Assembly (NCBI GenBank): GCA_038212215.1
Contig: JBBQUT010000012.1
Coordinates: 38,372-102,371, forward strand
Reading direction: 5' to 3'
DNA length: 64,000 bases
Source: JALZAI01 sp038212215
GTDB lineage: Bacteria > Actinomycetota > Actinomycetes > Mycobacteriales > Jatrophihabitantaceae
The notes below the pieces were generated by a model that worked only from the letters and a program-made list of their open reading frames with translations, ran no database searches and was not told the DNA's origin. Of the stretch, positions 17,484 to 26,847 are shown piece after piece; position 1 is the stretch's first letter, and every line of letters starts with the position of its first letter. The position numbers and the translations under genes were made by a program.

Positions 17484-19070
17484 TCAGAGGCCGAGCACCG
17501 CAGCGACCTCGATCCGCAAGCGGTCCAGCAACGCTGCCGTGCGTTCGGCAGAGCCGCCGGGGTCGATGACCTCGAGGTAGGCCTTCAGTTTCGGCTCGGT
17601 ACCTGACGGGCGCACGACCACTCGTCCACCGTCCCAGGACAACCGCACCACGTCGGCGGCGGGCAGCAAATCGCTGACCTGCACCGGGATGCCCAAAAGC
17701 ATGACAGGCGGACTCGCGCGCAGCCGCCGCATCGCATCGGTGATCTGAGTGCGGTCTTCGACGCGCACCGCAACCTGATCCGTCGCGTAGCGGCCGTATT
17801 CGGCGGCCAGCTCGTCGAGCCGGGTCGTAAGCGACGAGCCGCGCGACTTCAGCAGCGCCGCGTACTCAGCGAGGAGAAGGGCCGCGCTCACGCCGTCCTT
17901 GTCGCGGACGAGATTCGGCGCCACTGCGTAGCCGAGCGCTTCCTCGTAGCCGAAGACGAGATCCGGCGCGGCGCGGGCGATCCACTTGAAACCGGTAAGC
18001 GTCTCCGCGTACCCGACCCCGTGCCGTGCGGCCATCACGCCGAGCAATGACGACGACACGATGGTCGTCGCGTAGGTGCCGCGAATCCCCTTCTGCAGCA
18101 GGGCATCGGCGAGTAGAACGCCGGTTTCGTCGCCGCGCAGCCGCCGCCAGGTGCCGTCGGCCGACGGTGCCGCGCACGCGCATCGGTCGGCGTCCGGGTC
18201 ATTTGCGATGACCAGGTCGGCACCTTTAGCGCGAGCCACGGCGAGCGCTAGATCCAATGCGCCCGGCTCCTCGGGGTTGGGGAACGCGACGGTGGGAAAG
18301 TCGGGGTCAGGCTGCTCCTGCTCGACGACCGGGGCGGGCGAGGCAAAACCCGCCGCTGCGAAGACGGCGCGCAGCAACTGCGCGCCGACGCCGTGCATCG
18401 CGGTGTAGACGGTGTTCAGTACACGCGGCCCAGGAGTGACGAGCCCGGCGACGGCACGGACGTACGCCGCCACGACGGAGTCGTCGAGGGTGGTCACCGA
18501 CCCCGCGTCCAGTGCTATTGCTCGCGCCGAGCCGACTGCCTGGATGGCGCGCTCGATCTCGGCGTCGGCGGGTGGGGCGAGTTGCCCGCCGTCAGCGACG
18601 TAAACCTTGTAGCCGTTGTCCTGTGGCGGGTTGTGCGAGGCAGTCACCATGACTCCTGCGGCGGCGCCGAGGTGCTGGACGGCGAAGGCGAGGACGGGTG
18701 TCGGCAGCGGCGCCGGCAACAGGCGGGCGTCGAACCCGGCTGCGGCGAAGATCGCCGCGGAGTCGGCCGCGAAGTCGTGTGAACCGTGCCGGGCGTCGTA
18801 GCCGACGATGACCGGTAGCCCGGCATTCCCGTGCTCGCGCAGCCACGCGGCGACTCCCGCCGCAGCGCGGCGAACGACGGTGCGGTTCATGCCGTTCGGC
18901 CCGGCCCGCAACGGGCCGCGCAGACCCGCGGTACCGAACGTGAGCGGGCCGCTGAAACGGTCCGCCAGCGCCGCCTCGTCCCCCGCGTCCAACAGTCGCT
19001 GCAATTGCGCGGCAGCGGACGGATCGACGTCGTCAGCGATCCAGGCCGACACCTCTGCAAACAGGCTCAT
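17484..19070 (-). CDS. Phosphomannomutase/phosphoglucomutase family, probable phosphopentomutase role
   Basis: A 528-residue alpha-D-phosphohexomutase. The start at ATG 19070 (MSLFAEVSAW) follows the family; the 41 extra upstream codons are discarded. The phosphoserine loop VMVTASHNPPQDNGY has Ser145, the metal site is NDPDADRCA (Asp291, 293, 295), and the C-terminal phosphate-binding loop is VVRPSGTEPKLKAY. Located 28 bp after punA on the same strand, it probably interconverts (deoxy)ribose-1-phosphate and 5-phosphate, linking PNP/DeoA to DeoC, in place of a DeoB-type enzyme. Hexose-phosphate activity is equally possible from sequence alone. Confidence 0.9.
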   Translation of the reverse strand: MSLFAEVSAWIADDVDPSAAAQLQRLLDAGDEAALADRFSGPLTFGTAGLRGPLRAGPNGMNRTVVRRAAAGVAAWLREHGNAGLPVIVGYDARHGSHDFAADSAAIFAAAGFDARLLPAPLPTPVLAFAVQHLGAAAGVMVTASHNPPQDNGYKVYVADGGQLAPPADAEIERAIQAVGSARAIALDAGSVTTLDDSVVAAYVRAVAGLVTPGPRVLNTVYTAMHGVGAQLLRAVFAAAGFASPAPVVEQEQPDPDFPTVAFPNPEEPGALDLALAVARAKGADLVIANDPDADRCACAAPSADGTWRRLRGDETGVLLADALLQKGIRGTYATTIVSSSLLGVMAARHGVGYAETLTGFKWIARAAPDLVFGYEEALGYAVAPNLVRDKDGVSAALLLAEYAALLKSRGSSLTTRLDELAAEYGRYATDQVAVRVEDRTQITDAMRRLRASPPVMLLGIPVQVSDLLPAADVVRLSWDGGRVVVRPSGTEPKLKAYLEVIDPGGSAERTAALLDRLRIEVAAVLGL

Positions 19071-19098
19071 GCGCGCGCGCCGCTGCACGCTGCGGCGT

Positions 19099-19908
19099 TC
19101 ACAGCTGCGGCACCAGTCGCGCGAGCAGCGCGCCCATCCGCGACGCCGCGGCCTTGCCGGCTGCAAGGACCTCTTCGTGCTCGAGCGGAGCACCGAGCCC
19201 GGCGGCCAGGTTCGTCACCAGCGAGATGCCTAGCACGTCGCACCCTTCGGCGCGCGCCGCAACGGCTTCGAGCACGGTGGACATGCCGACGAGATCCGCT
19301 CCCAGCACACCTGCCATGCGTACCTCGGCGGGCGTCTCGTACTGCGGTCCGGGGAACATCGCGTACACGCCCTCCGTGATGGAAGGGTCGATGTCGCGGA
19401 CGAGCGCGCGCAGGCGCGGGGAGTAGAGATCGGTGAGATCGACGAAGCGGGCACCGACCAGCGGCGAGCGCCAGGTCAGGTTCAGGTGATCGCTGATCAG
19501 CACCGGATCCCCGACAGCCATCGCGGGCCGCAGGCCACCACACGCGTTGGTCAGCACGACCGTGCGGCAGCCCGACGCCGCGGCGACCCGGACGCCGTGC
19601 ACTACTGCTTCCACGCCGCGGTTCTCGTACAGATGCGTGCGCCCGAGGAACGCGAGAACTGCCACGCCGTCGACATCGATGGAGCGGATGCGTCCGGCAT
19701 GCCCCTCGACGGTGGGCGGCAGGAACCCAGGAACGTCAGTGACCACGATCTCGGCCACGGTGTCGCCCAGCGACTTGATGGCCGGGACCCACCCCGAACC
19801 GAGCACGATCGCGACGTCGTGCTTGTCGATTCCGGTCCGGCGCCGGATCTCGGCTGCGGCGTAGCGCGCGAGCTGTTCAGGGTCTGCGTTGTGCTCACGG
19901 TCGGCCAC
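19099..19908 (-). CDS. punA: Purine nucleoside phosphorylase, trimeric type
   Basis: Phosphorolysis of inosine, guanosine and their deoxy forms to base plus (deoxy)ribose-1-phosphate. 269 residues, matching the low-molecular-mass trimeric PNP/MTAP family. Features: IVLGSGWVPAIKSLGD (phosphate loop), FLGRTHLYE, VVLTNACGGLRPAM, DLVGMSTVLEAVAARAEG (purine-binding Met) and GISLVTNLAAGL. Start GTG 19908; TAGGCT lies 8 nt upstream. Cotranscribed with the mutase. Confidence 0.95.
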   Translation of the reverse strand: MADREHNADPEQLARYAAAEIRRRTGIDKHDVAIVLGSGWVPAIKSLGDTVAEIVVTDVPGFLPPTVEGHAGRIRSIDVDGVAVLAFLGRTHLYENRGVEAVVHGVRVAAASGCRTVVLTNACGGLRPAMAVGDPVLISDHLNLTWRSPLVGARFVDLTDLYSPRLRALVRDIDPSITEGVYAMFPGPQYETPAEVRMAGVLGADLVGMSTVLEAVAARAEGCDVLGISLVTNLAAGLGAPLEHEEVLAAGKAAASRMGALLARLVPQL

Positions 19909-19916
19909 GTGCGGTG

Positions 19917-19922
19917 AGCCTA
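19917..19922 (-). promoter_or_regulatory. Predicted leaderless -10 element of punA
   Basis: TAGGCT on the minus strand, 8 nt before GTG 19908. Confidence 0.45.
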
Positions 19923-20024
19923 GTGGTCGGCTGCTATGGGCGCCGCAACCTCAGTGCCGGCCCTGCGCGTCGAGCTCGACGACGCTCGAGCCTCGCTGCG
20001 CTCGATCGGGCGGACAGGCCCCGA

Positions 20025-20402
20025 TCACGCCTGTTGCTCACTACGTTCGCTCATGTGCTGGCAGGGCATGCACATGGCAACCTGCGGCAGCACCTCGAGG
20101 CGATCGAGTGGGATAGCGCCGCCACATGACGTGCACCGCCCGTACTCTCCGTCGTCCATGCGCCGCAGCGCGGCGGTGACGTCGCCCAGTGCGCTGCGCG
20201 CGGCGCGCATCAGCGAGATGGTGATTTCGCGGCTCGTGCGGTTCGCGCCGGCGCCCGAACGGGCGGCGCGGGCCAGGCACAGCGACCGGAGCTGGTCGAC
20301 ACGAAACCCGCGCTGTTCCTCGAGTTGCGCGCGCAAGTCAGCCAACTGAGTTTCCTGCGCGATCGGATTCCACCTTCGCTTCGAGGTGGGGACGGAGGTC
20401 AT
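20025..20402 (-). CDS. DksA/TraR-type zinc finger protein
   Basis: 125 residues from ATG 20402, which has AGGAG 6 nt in front. The N-terminal half is a charged helical hairpin (about residues 15-85), and the C-terminus is a four-cysteine zinc finger, CTSCGG...CMPC (residues 90-113). This matches DksA/TraR-family proteins, which insert a coiled coil into the secondary channel of RNA polymerase. The coil is shorter than in DksA and no clear acidic DxxDA tip is visible, so its effect on transcription is uncertain. Divergent from mutA. Confidence 0.82.
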   Translation of the reverse strand: MTSVPTSKRRWNPIAQETQLADLRAQLEEQRGFRVDQLRSLCLARAARSGAGANRTSREITISLMRAARSALGDVTAALRRMDDGEYGRCTSCGGAIPLDRLEVLPQVAMCMPCQHMSERSEQQA

Positions 20403-20484
20403 CACGGACTCCTGACGAGTCGGAGGATCGCAGCTCGCATATGTACTAGACGCTTGTGCCCACCGTTTCGTTGCACCGGCCGCA

Positions 20485-20490
20485 TAGGCT
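20485..20490 (+). promoter_or_regulatory. Predicted leaderless -10 element of the mut operon
   Basis: TAGGCT, 6 nt, then ATG 20497. The same hexamer precedes the MFS gene and the gene at 37378. Confidence 0.55.
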
Positions 20491-20496
20491 TTGGCT

Positions 20497-22317
20497 ATGT
20501 CTGCGGTAGTTCCAGAACCCGACGCGCCAACCCACCTCGAGCTGGCAGGCGGGTTCCCGCCCGCGACGCAGGACGAGTGGCGTGCGCTGGTCGCGGCGGT
20601 GCTGGCGCGCTCGGGGCTGCCGCAGGGCAGCGACCCCGTCGACGCGCTCAGCTCCACCACCTACGACGACATCCGGCTGCGGCCGCTCTACACCGCCGAA
20701 GATGCCCCGGCTGCACCTCCCGCGCCCGCTACCCGGGGCGTGCGCGGCGGCGATGTGGCCGGTTGGGACGTCCGCCAACGACTTGCCGATCCCGACGCGA
20801 CGCGGGCAGCCGCGTCCGCGGTCGCCGATCTGGAAGGCGGCGCCACGTCCTTGTGGCTGGTGGTCGGCGACGCGGGTCTGCCGGTCGCCGATCTGCCCGC
20901 TGCACTCGAGGGGGTCTATCTCGACCTTGCGCCGATCGCGCTGGACGCCGGCGCGGACACGGCGGCGGCGAGTGCCGCGTTGCTCGGTGTGGCAGCCGAC
21001 CGTGGCGTTGCGCCGGGCGAGCTTCGCGGTGCGCTCGGTGCCGACCCGATCGGGCTCCGTGCCCGCACTGGCGACGACGCCGACCTGGGCCTGCTCGCCG
21101 AGCTGGCCGACCGGGCGAGCGCCTGCCCGGACCTCCGCCTGGCCACGGTGGACGCGACGACGTACCACGACGCCGGCGCCGGCGACGCTGCGGAAGTCGC
21201 GATCGCGACGTCGATCGGCGTCGCTTATCTGCGCGCGCTGACCGCCGCCGGGTTGTCCATCGACCGAGCACTGGACGCCGTCGAGTTCCGCTTCGCCGTT
21301 ACCGCCGAGCAGTTCGCCTCGATCGCCAAGCTGCGCGCTGCCCGGCGCATCTGGGCTCGGGTGGCAGAGCTCAGCGGAGCGGTCGAGGACCATCGCAGAC
21401 AACGCCAGCACGCAGTGACCTCGGCGGCTATGTTGACCCGCCGCGATCCGTGGGTGAACATCCTGCGCACGACGATCGGCTGCTTCGCCGCGGCATGCGG
21501 CGGCGCCGACGCGATCACGGTGCTGCCATTCGACGACGCGACGGGACTCTCCGACGGCTTTGCCCGGCGCATCGCCCGAAACACCCACGCGATCCTGCAC
21601 GACGAGTCGAGTCTGGCGCGGGTGGCAGACCCCGCAGGTGGCTCGTGGTACGTCGAGTCCTTCACCGAGGCGATGGCGAGTGCGGCCTGGCAGCAGTTCG
21701 TCTCGATCGAGCGGGCTGGGGGAGCGTTGCGCGCGCTCGACGACGGTGTTGTCGACGAGCTGGTCGCGGTGGCCCGCGACGCGCGCACCGAGGACGTGGC
21801 GCACCGCCGGGTTGCGATCATCGGGGTCAGCGAGTTCGCGTTCCCGGACGAGCAGGCCCTCGCCCGCGAGCCCGCGCCGCCTCGCCCCAGCGGCGGCCGG
21901 CTGCAGGCGCGCCGCTACGCCGAGCCCTTCGAGCAGTTGCGCACCCGCGCCGACGCAGCTGACCCGCGTCCGGCCGTCTTCCTCGCCACGCTCGGGCCGG
22001 TTGCAGCGCACAGCGCGCGGCTCGGGTTCGCGACGAACCTGTTCCAGGCGGGCGGCCTGCGCGTGGTGAGCGGGCCGCCCGAGGACTTCGCGGACAGCGG
22101 TACCTCGGTGGTCTGCCTCTGCGCGTCGGACAAGCTGTACGCGAAGCAGGCACCCTCGGCGATCGAGAAATTGTCGGACGCGAAGCTGGTGTGGCTCGCC
22201 GGGAAACCGAGCGACATCGCGCGCGTGGACGGCTACGTCCACACCGGTTGCGACGCGCTCGACGTCCTGCGCACAACCCTCGACGCATTGGAGGTGCCCG
22301 CATATGAGCATTCCTGA
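20497..22317 (+). CDS. mutA: Methylmalonyl-CoA mutase small subunit
   Basis: The non-catalytic subunit of the heterodimeric, adenosylcobalamin-dependent mutase that isomerises (R)-methylmalonyl-CoA and succinyl-CoA. 606 residues from ATG 20497; an in-frame TTG two codons upstream is unlikely given the -10 position. It has the degenerate TIM-barrel domain (RFAVTAEQFASIAKLRAARRIW; RRDPWVNILRTTIGCFAAACGGAD) and a C-terminal flavodoxin-like domain. In that C-terminal domain the cobalamin-binding DxHxxG is absent (AAHSARLGFATN), as is normal for MutA. Overlaps mutB by 14 bp. Confidence 0.94.
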   Translation: MSAVVPEPDAPTHLELAGGFPPATQDEWRALVAAVLARSGLPQGSDPVDALSSTTYDDIRLRPLYTAEDAPAAPPAPATRGVRGGDVAGWDVRQRLADPDATRAAASAVADLEGGATSLWLVVGDAGLPVADLPAALEGVYLDLAPIALDAGADTAAASAALLGVAADRGVAPGELRGALGADPIGLRARTGDDADLGLLAELADRASACPDLRLATVDATTYHDAGAGDAAEVAIATSIGVAYLRALTAAGLSIDRALDAVEFRFAVTAEQFASIAKLRAARRIWARVAELSGAVEDHRRQRQHAVTSAAMLTRRDPWVNILRTTIGCFAAACGGADAITVLPFDDATGLSDGFARRIARNTHAILHDESSLARVADPAGGSWYVESFTEAMASAAWQQFVSIERAGGALRALDDGVVDELVAVARDARTEDVAHRRVAIIGVSEFAFPDEQALAREPAPPRPSGGRLQARRYAEPFEQLRTRADAADPRPAVFLATLGPVAAHSARLGFATNLFQAGGLRVVSGPPEDFADSGTSVVCLCASDKLYAKQAPSAIEKLSDAKLVWLAGKPSDIARVDGYVHTGCDALDVLRTTLDALEVPAYEHS

Positions 22318-24469
22318 TTTCGGTTCCGCGACGCTGGGCGGTGAGCCGGTCACTAGCGCCGCTCTCCCAGAGACAACGGCCGCTGCCTGGCAGACCCCGG
22401 AAGGTATCCCGGTCGCGCCGCTCTACACCGCAAACGATCTCGCCGACGTCGATTTCCTGAACACCTATCCCGGCATCGCGCCCTACCTGCGTGGCCCGTA
22501 CGCGACGATGTATGTCAATCAGCCGTGGACGATCCGCCAGTACGCCGGCTTCTCCACGGCGACAGAATCCAACGCCTTCTATCGGCGCAATCTCGCGATG
22601 GGCCAGAAAGGCCTGTCGATCGCGTTCGACCTGCCTACGCACCGCGGCTACGACAGCGACAACCCACGGGTGACCGGCGACGTGGGCATGGCCGGTGTGG
22701 CGATCGACTCGATCTACGACATGCGCCAACTCTTCGACGGCATTCCACTGGACCGGATGAGCGTGTCGATGACGATGAACGGCGCCGTGCTTCCCGTCCT
22801 CGCGCTCTACGTCGTCGCGGCCGAGGAACAGGGCGTCGCGCCCGAGCAGCTCACCGGGACCATCCAGAACGACATTCTCAAGGAGTTCATGGTCCGCAAC
22901 ACCTACATCTACCCGCCGGCTCCGTCGATGCGCATCATCAGCGACATCTTCGAGTACACGTCGCAGAAGATGCGGCACTTCAACTCCATCTCGATCTCCG
23001 GCTACCACATCCAGGAGGCCGGCGCGACCGCCGACCTGGAACTTGCGTACACCCTGGCCGACGGCGTCGAGTACATCCGTGCGGGCATTGCCGCTGGCCT
23101 TACCATCGACGTTTTCGCGCCGCGGTTGTCGTTCTTCTGGGGAATCGGGATGAACTTCTTCATGGAGGTCGCGAAGCTGCGCGCCGCTCGGCTGCTGTGG
23201 GCCAAGCTGGTGCAACAGTTCGACCCGAAGAACAAGAAATCGCTCTCCCTGCGCACGCACAGTCAGACCAGCGGCTGGTCGCTCACTGCCCAGGACGTGT
23301 TCAACAACGTGGTCCGCACCTGCGTCGAGGCGATGGCCGCCACCCAGGGCCACACCCAGTCGCTGCACACCAACGCATTGGACGAGGCGCTGGCGTTGCC
23401 GTCGGAGTTCTCCTCGCGCCTTGCCCGCAACACCCAACTGGTGCTGCAGCGCGAGTCGGGCACGACGCGGGTCACCGATCCGTGGGGCGGTTCGTACTAC
23501 CTCGAGAAGCTGACCTACGACCTGGCGCGGCGGGCGTGGGCGAACATTCAGGAGGTCGAGCAGGCGGGCGGGATGGCCAAGGCGATCGAGCAGGGGTTGC
23601 CGAAGCTGCGTATCGAGGAGGCGGCAGCGCGCACCCAGGCGCGCATCGACTCGGGGCGGCAGCCCGTCATCGGGATCAACAAGTACCGCCTTGCCGAAGA
23701 GGATCAGCTCGACGTGCTGAAGATCGACAACGCTGGCGTGCGCCGTGGCCAAGCGGAGAAGTTGGAGCGGCTGCGCGCCGAGCGCGACGGCGATGCGGTG
23801 CGCGCGGCACTCACGGCGCTGACCAACGCGGCAGGGTCGGACGGTACGGGTCTCGATCACAACCTGCTCAAGCTTGCGATCGACGCCGCGCGGGCGAAGG
23901 CCACGGTCGGGGAGATTTCCGATGCCATGGAGGCGGTATACGGTCGGCATTCGGCGACGATCCGGACGATCTCCGGGGTGTATCGGGAGGAGTCCGGCAA
24001 CAACGTGGAGGCGATCGAGCAGGCGCGCGCGGCGAGCGCGCAGTTCGAGCAGGACCAGGGCCGCCGGCCCCGCATCCTGATCGCGAAAATGGGTCAGGAC
24101 GGCCACGACCGCGGCCAGAAGGTGCTCGCGACCGCATTCGCGGATCTTGGCTTCGACGTCGACGTCGGCCCGCTGTTCCAGACGCCCGCGGAGGTCGCGC
24201 GGCAGGCGGTGGAGGCCGACGTCCACATCGTCGGAGTGAACTCCCTCGCCGCCGGTCATCTCACGCTCGTCCCGCAGTTGCGCGACGAGCTGATCGCGCA
24301 GGGCCGCGGCGACATGATGATCGTGGTCGGCGGGGTCATTCCGCCGCAGGACTACGACGCGCTGCGCGCGGCCGGCGCGTCCGCCATCTTCGGTCCTGGC
24401 ACCGTCATCGCGCAGTCGGCGCTGGAAATGCTGCAAAAGCTGAACGAGCAGCTCGCGCACGCCCGATGA
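22304..24469 (+). CDS. mutB: Methylmalonyl-CoA mutase large (catalytic) subunit
   Basis: 721 residues, the catalytic chain. The substrate barrel carries IRQYAGFSTATESNAFYRRN and the GLSIAFDLPTHRGYDSDNP block, and FEYTSQKMRHFNSISISGYH includes the conserved active-site Tyr/His region. The C-terminal B12 domain contains KMGQDGHDRG, with Asp599, His601 (lower axial cobalt ligand) and Gly604 of DxHxxG. It links propionyl-CoA metabolism (odd-chain fatty acids, branched amino acids) to the TCA cycle. The downstream meaB start overlaps the stop (ATGA). Confidence 0.97.
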   Translation: MSIPDFGSATLGGEPVTSAALPETTAAAWQTPEGIPVAPLYTANDLADVDFLNTYPGIAPYLRGPYATMYVNQPWTIRQYAGFSTATESNAFYRRNLAMGQKGLSIAFDLPTHRGYDSDNPRVTGDVGMAGVAIDSIYDMRQLFDGIPLDRMSVSMTMNGAVLPVLALYVVAAEEQGVAPEQLTGTIQNDILKEFMVRNTYIYPPAPSMRIISDIFEYTSQKMRHFNSISISGYHIQEAGATADLELAYTLADGVEYIRAGIAAGLTIDVFAPRLSFFWGIGMNFFMEVAKLRAARLLWAKLVQQFDPKNKKSLSLRTHSQTSGWSLTAQDVFNNVVRTCVEAMAATQGHTQSLHTNALDEALALPSEFSSRLARNTQLVLQRESGTTRVTDPWGGSYYLEKLTYDLARRAWANIQEVEQAGGMAKAIEQGLPKLRIEEAAARTQARIDSGRQPVIGINKYRLAEEDQLDVLKIDNAGVRRGQAEKLERLRAERDGDAVRAALTALTNAAGSDGTGLDHNLLKLAIDAARAKATVGEISDAMEAVYGRHSATIRTISGVYREESGNNVEAIEQARAASAQFEQDQGRRPRILIAKMGQDGHDRGQKVLATAFADLGFDVDVGPLFQTPAEVARQAVEADVHIVGVNSLAAGHLTLVPQLRDELIAQGRGDMMIVVGGVIPPQDYDALRAAGASAIFGPGTVIAQSALEMLQKLNEQLAHAR

Positions 24470-25473
24470 CCCCACGCGCGACGCCGTCGGTCGGCGAGTT
24501 GGCCGAGGGCGTACGCGCCGGTGAGCGGGCAGCGATCGCGCGCGCCATCACGCTGGTCGAGTCGCGCCGCGCCGACCACCGCGAACAATCTCAGCTGCTG
24601 CTGGCCCGGTTGCTGCCGCACACGGGCGCCGCCCGCCGGATCGGGGTCACCGGCGTGCCCGGCGTCGGCAAGTCGACGTTCATCGACCAGCTAGGGGTGA
24701 ACCTGATCGCCGAGGGGCACCGGATAGCCGTGCTGGCCGTCGACCCGTCCTCGGGCAAGACGGGCGGGTCGATCCTCGGCGACAAGACCCGGATGACCCG
24801 CCTGGCCGTGGACGAGCATGCCTTCGTCCGCCCGTCCCCCAGCGCCGGGACGCTCGGCGGCGTCGCGAAGGCGACCCGCGAGACGATGCTGGTGATGGAG
24901 GCCGCGGGCTATGACATCGTGCTGGTCGAGACGATGGGGGTGGGGCAGTCGGAGTACGTCGTCGCCGACATGGTCGACACGTTCCTCTTCCTCACCCTCG
25001 CCCGCACCGGCGACCAATTGCAGGGGATGAAGCGCGGCATCCTCGAACTGGCCGACGTGATCGCCGTGAACAAAGCCGACGGCGAGCACGCCGACCCGTC
25101 CCGGGCGGCGGCGCGCGAGCTGTCGGGCGCGCTGCGCCTGCTGCGCGGCGCGGCAGAGGACTGGCAAGCGCCCGTCGTGACGTGCAGCGCGCGCGACAAT
25201 ATCGATCTCGACCGGGTGTGGGCGCACGTGCTACGCCACGAGGAGTGGCTGCGCGGGCAGGGCGAGTTCGAGGCGAAGCGGCACCGGCAGCTTGTCCAGT
25301 GGACCCGGGCGATGGTCCGCGATCGGTTGCTCGCCCGGCTGGACGAACAGCAGCTGCGCGCCATCGTCTCCGGCATCGAGCAGCGGGTGCTTGCGGGCGA
25401 GGTGACGCCCGACCAGGGCGCCACGCAGATCGTCGCGGCAGTCGACGCCGGCGGGCAGGCGGCGCAAAACTAG
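24466..25473 (+). CDS. meaB: Methylmalonyl-CoA mutase-associated GTPase MeaB
   Basis: G3E-family P-loop GTPase that gates adenosylcobalamin delivery to MutB and protects the enzyme from inactivation. 335 residues. The Walker A motif GVTGVPGVGKST has Lys69, the Mg-binding DPSSGKTGGSILGDKTRM block follows, then ETMGVGQSE (switch) and the base-specificity motif NKAD. An open frame continues far upstream but is the shadow of mutB; the ATGA overlap sets the start at 24466. Its TAG stop coincides with the -10 of the next gene. Confidence 0.96.
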   Translation: MTPRATPSVGELAEGVRAGERAAIARAITLVESRRADHREQSQLLLARLLPHTGAARRIGVTGVPGVGKSTFIDQLGVNLIAEGHRIAVLAVDPSSGKTGGSILGDKTRMTRLAVDEHAFVRPSPSAGTLGGVAKATRETMLVMEAAGYDIVLVETMGVGQSEYVVADMVDTFLFLTLARTGDQLQGMKRGILELADVIAVNKADGEHADPSRAAARELSGALRLLRGAAEDWQAPVVTCSARDNIDLDRVWAHVLRHEEWLRGQGEFEAKRHRQLVQWTRAMVRDRLLARLDEQQLRAIVSGIEQRVLAGEVTPDQGATQIVAAVDAGGQAAQN

Positions 25474-25476
25474 GCT
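25471..25476 (+). promoter_or_regulatory. Predicted leaderless -10 of the MFS gene, overlapping the meaB stop
   Basis: TAGGCT: its first three bases are the meaB stop codon. Seven nt separate it from GTG 25484. Confidence 0.55.
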
Positions 25477-25483
25477 GAGGTGC

Positions 25484-26803
25484 GTGGGGGCGCCTGGAGT
25501 CGAGACCACCCCGGAGCTCCCGGACGCCGGGCAGGGTCGCTGGCTCGCCCGGTTGCTGAGACAGCACGCCGTCGATACCCGCCCCCTTGCGATCCACGCC
25601 TACCGTCGCCTGCTGATCGGTCAGGGCACGTCCTTCGTCGGGTCGATGCTGACCCAGGTCGCGGTGCCGGTCCAGATCTATCAACTCACCCACTCCTCGC
25701 TGTACGTGGGCTTCTTCGGCCTGGCCGGGCTGGTGCCGATCATCGCGTTCGGCCTGTACGGAGGCGCCATTGCCGACGCCGTCGACCGGGGCCGGCTGTA
25801 CTTCTGGTCCTCGGCCTTCACCTGGGCGACCACCCTCTGCCTGCTCGCTCAGACGCTGCTCGGGATCGGCAACGTTTGGCTGATTCTCGGTCTGGTCGCG
25901 GTGCAGGCCGCGGCCTGGGCGATCGCCTCGTCGGCGCGCGGTGCGATCATCCCGCGGATCGTGGACGAATACCTCGTCCCTGCCGCGAACACGTTGAACT
26001 TCACCGTCGGCAACGTGGGACAGGTGATCGGGCCATTGATCGCCGGGGTTCTGGTCGGCCTGCACAACGGCTTCGCCTACGCCTACGGCATCGACGCGGT
26101 GCTCTTCACTGCCGCGCTCTATTCGGCGCTGCGCCTCCCGCCGCTGCCGCCATTGCGCTCCGGTTCGGGCACCCTCGGGCTGCGCTCTGTCGTCGAGGGC
26201 CTCGCGTTTGTCGCCACCCGGCCCGTCCTGCTCATGTCGTTCCTCGTCGACATCGCGGCGATGGTGCTCGCGATGCCGCGCGCGCTGTTCCCTGCGGTCG
26301 CGGACGAGCGGTTCAGCGGCAATGTCGGTCCGCTGTACGCGGCGATCGCGATCGGCTCGGTGCTGGCGGGGCTGTCCAGCGGCTGGATCGGGCGGGTGCG
26401 GCGCCAGGGCCGGATGCTGGTGTTCGCAATCCTCGGCTGGGGCACCGCGGTCGCACTGTCGGGTCTCGCGCATCAGTTGTGGCTCGTCGTGGTGTTGCTG
26501 GCGGTGGCCGGTGCCGCTGATCTGGTGAGTGCGGTGTACCGGCAGACGATTCTGCAGACCTATGCACCGGACGAGATGCGCGGACGCATGCAGGGTGTGT
26601 TCATCGCCGTGGTCGCGGGCGGCCCGCGCCTGGGTGACGCACGAGCCGGCGCGACGGCCGCGGTGTCTTCCGTCGCGGTGTCCTGGGTCGGTGGTGGCAT
26701 CGCCTGCGTGCTGGTCGTGCTGATCGCGGGCACGCTCGTACGTCCGTTCTGGCGCTACGAGTCCAACCAAACGGGCGACGAGCCGGTTACCGTCGAACCC
26801 TAG
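25484..26803 (+). CDS. MFS exporter (EntS-like)
   Basis: 439 residues, major facilitator superfamily, of the enterobactin-exporter-like (MFS_3/DHA3) subgroup. About twelve hydrophobic segments. Typical sequence blocks are LLIGQGTSFVGSMLTQVAVPVQIYQLTHSS at the first helices (pattern only), GLYGGAIADAVDRGRL after helix 2 and PAANTLNFTVGNVGQVIGPLIAG in the middle. Soluble tails are short. It follows meaB by 10 bp but has its own predicted promoter. The exported compound cannot be inferred. Confidence 0.88.
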   Translation: MGAPGVETTPELPDAGQGRWLARLLRQHAVDTRPLAIHAYRRLLIGQGTSFVGSMLTQVAVPVQIYQLTHSSLYVGFFGLAGLVPIIAFGLYGGAIADAVDRGRLYFWSSAFTWATTLCLLAQTLLGIGNVWLILGLVAVQAAAWAIASSARGAIIPRIVDEYLVPAANTLNFTVGNVGQVIGPLIAGVLVGLHNGFAYAYGIDAVLFTAALYSALRLPPLPPLRSGSGTLGLRSVVEGLAFVATRPVLLMSFLVDIAAMVLAMPRALFPAVADERFSGNVGPLYAAIAIGSVLAGLSSGWIGRVRRQGRMLVFAILGWGTAVALSGLAHQLWLVVVLLAVAGAADLVSAVYRQTILQTYAPDEMRGRMQGVFIAVVAGGPRLGDARAGATAAVSSVAVSWVGGGIACVLVVLIAGTLVRPFWRYESNQTGDEPVTVEP

Positions 26804-26847
26804 GTACCGTGCCCGCTACATACATGTGTCCACTAGATACTGTCTCC

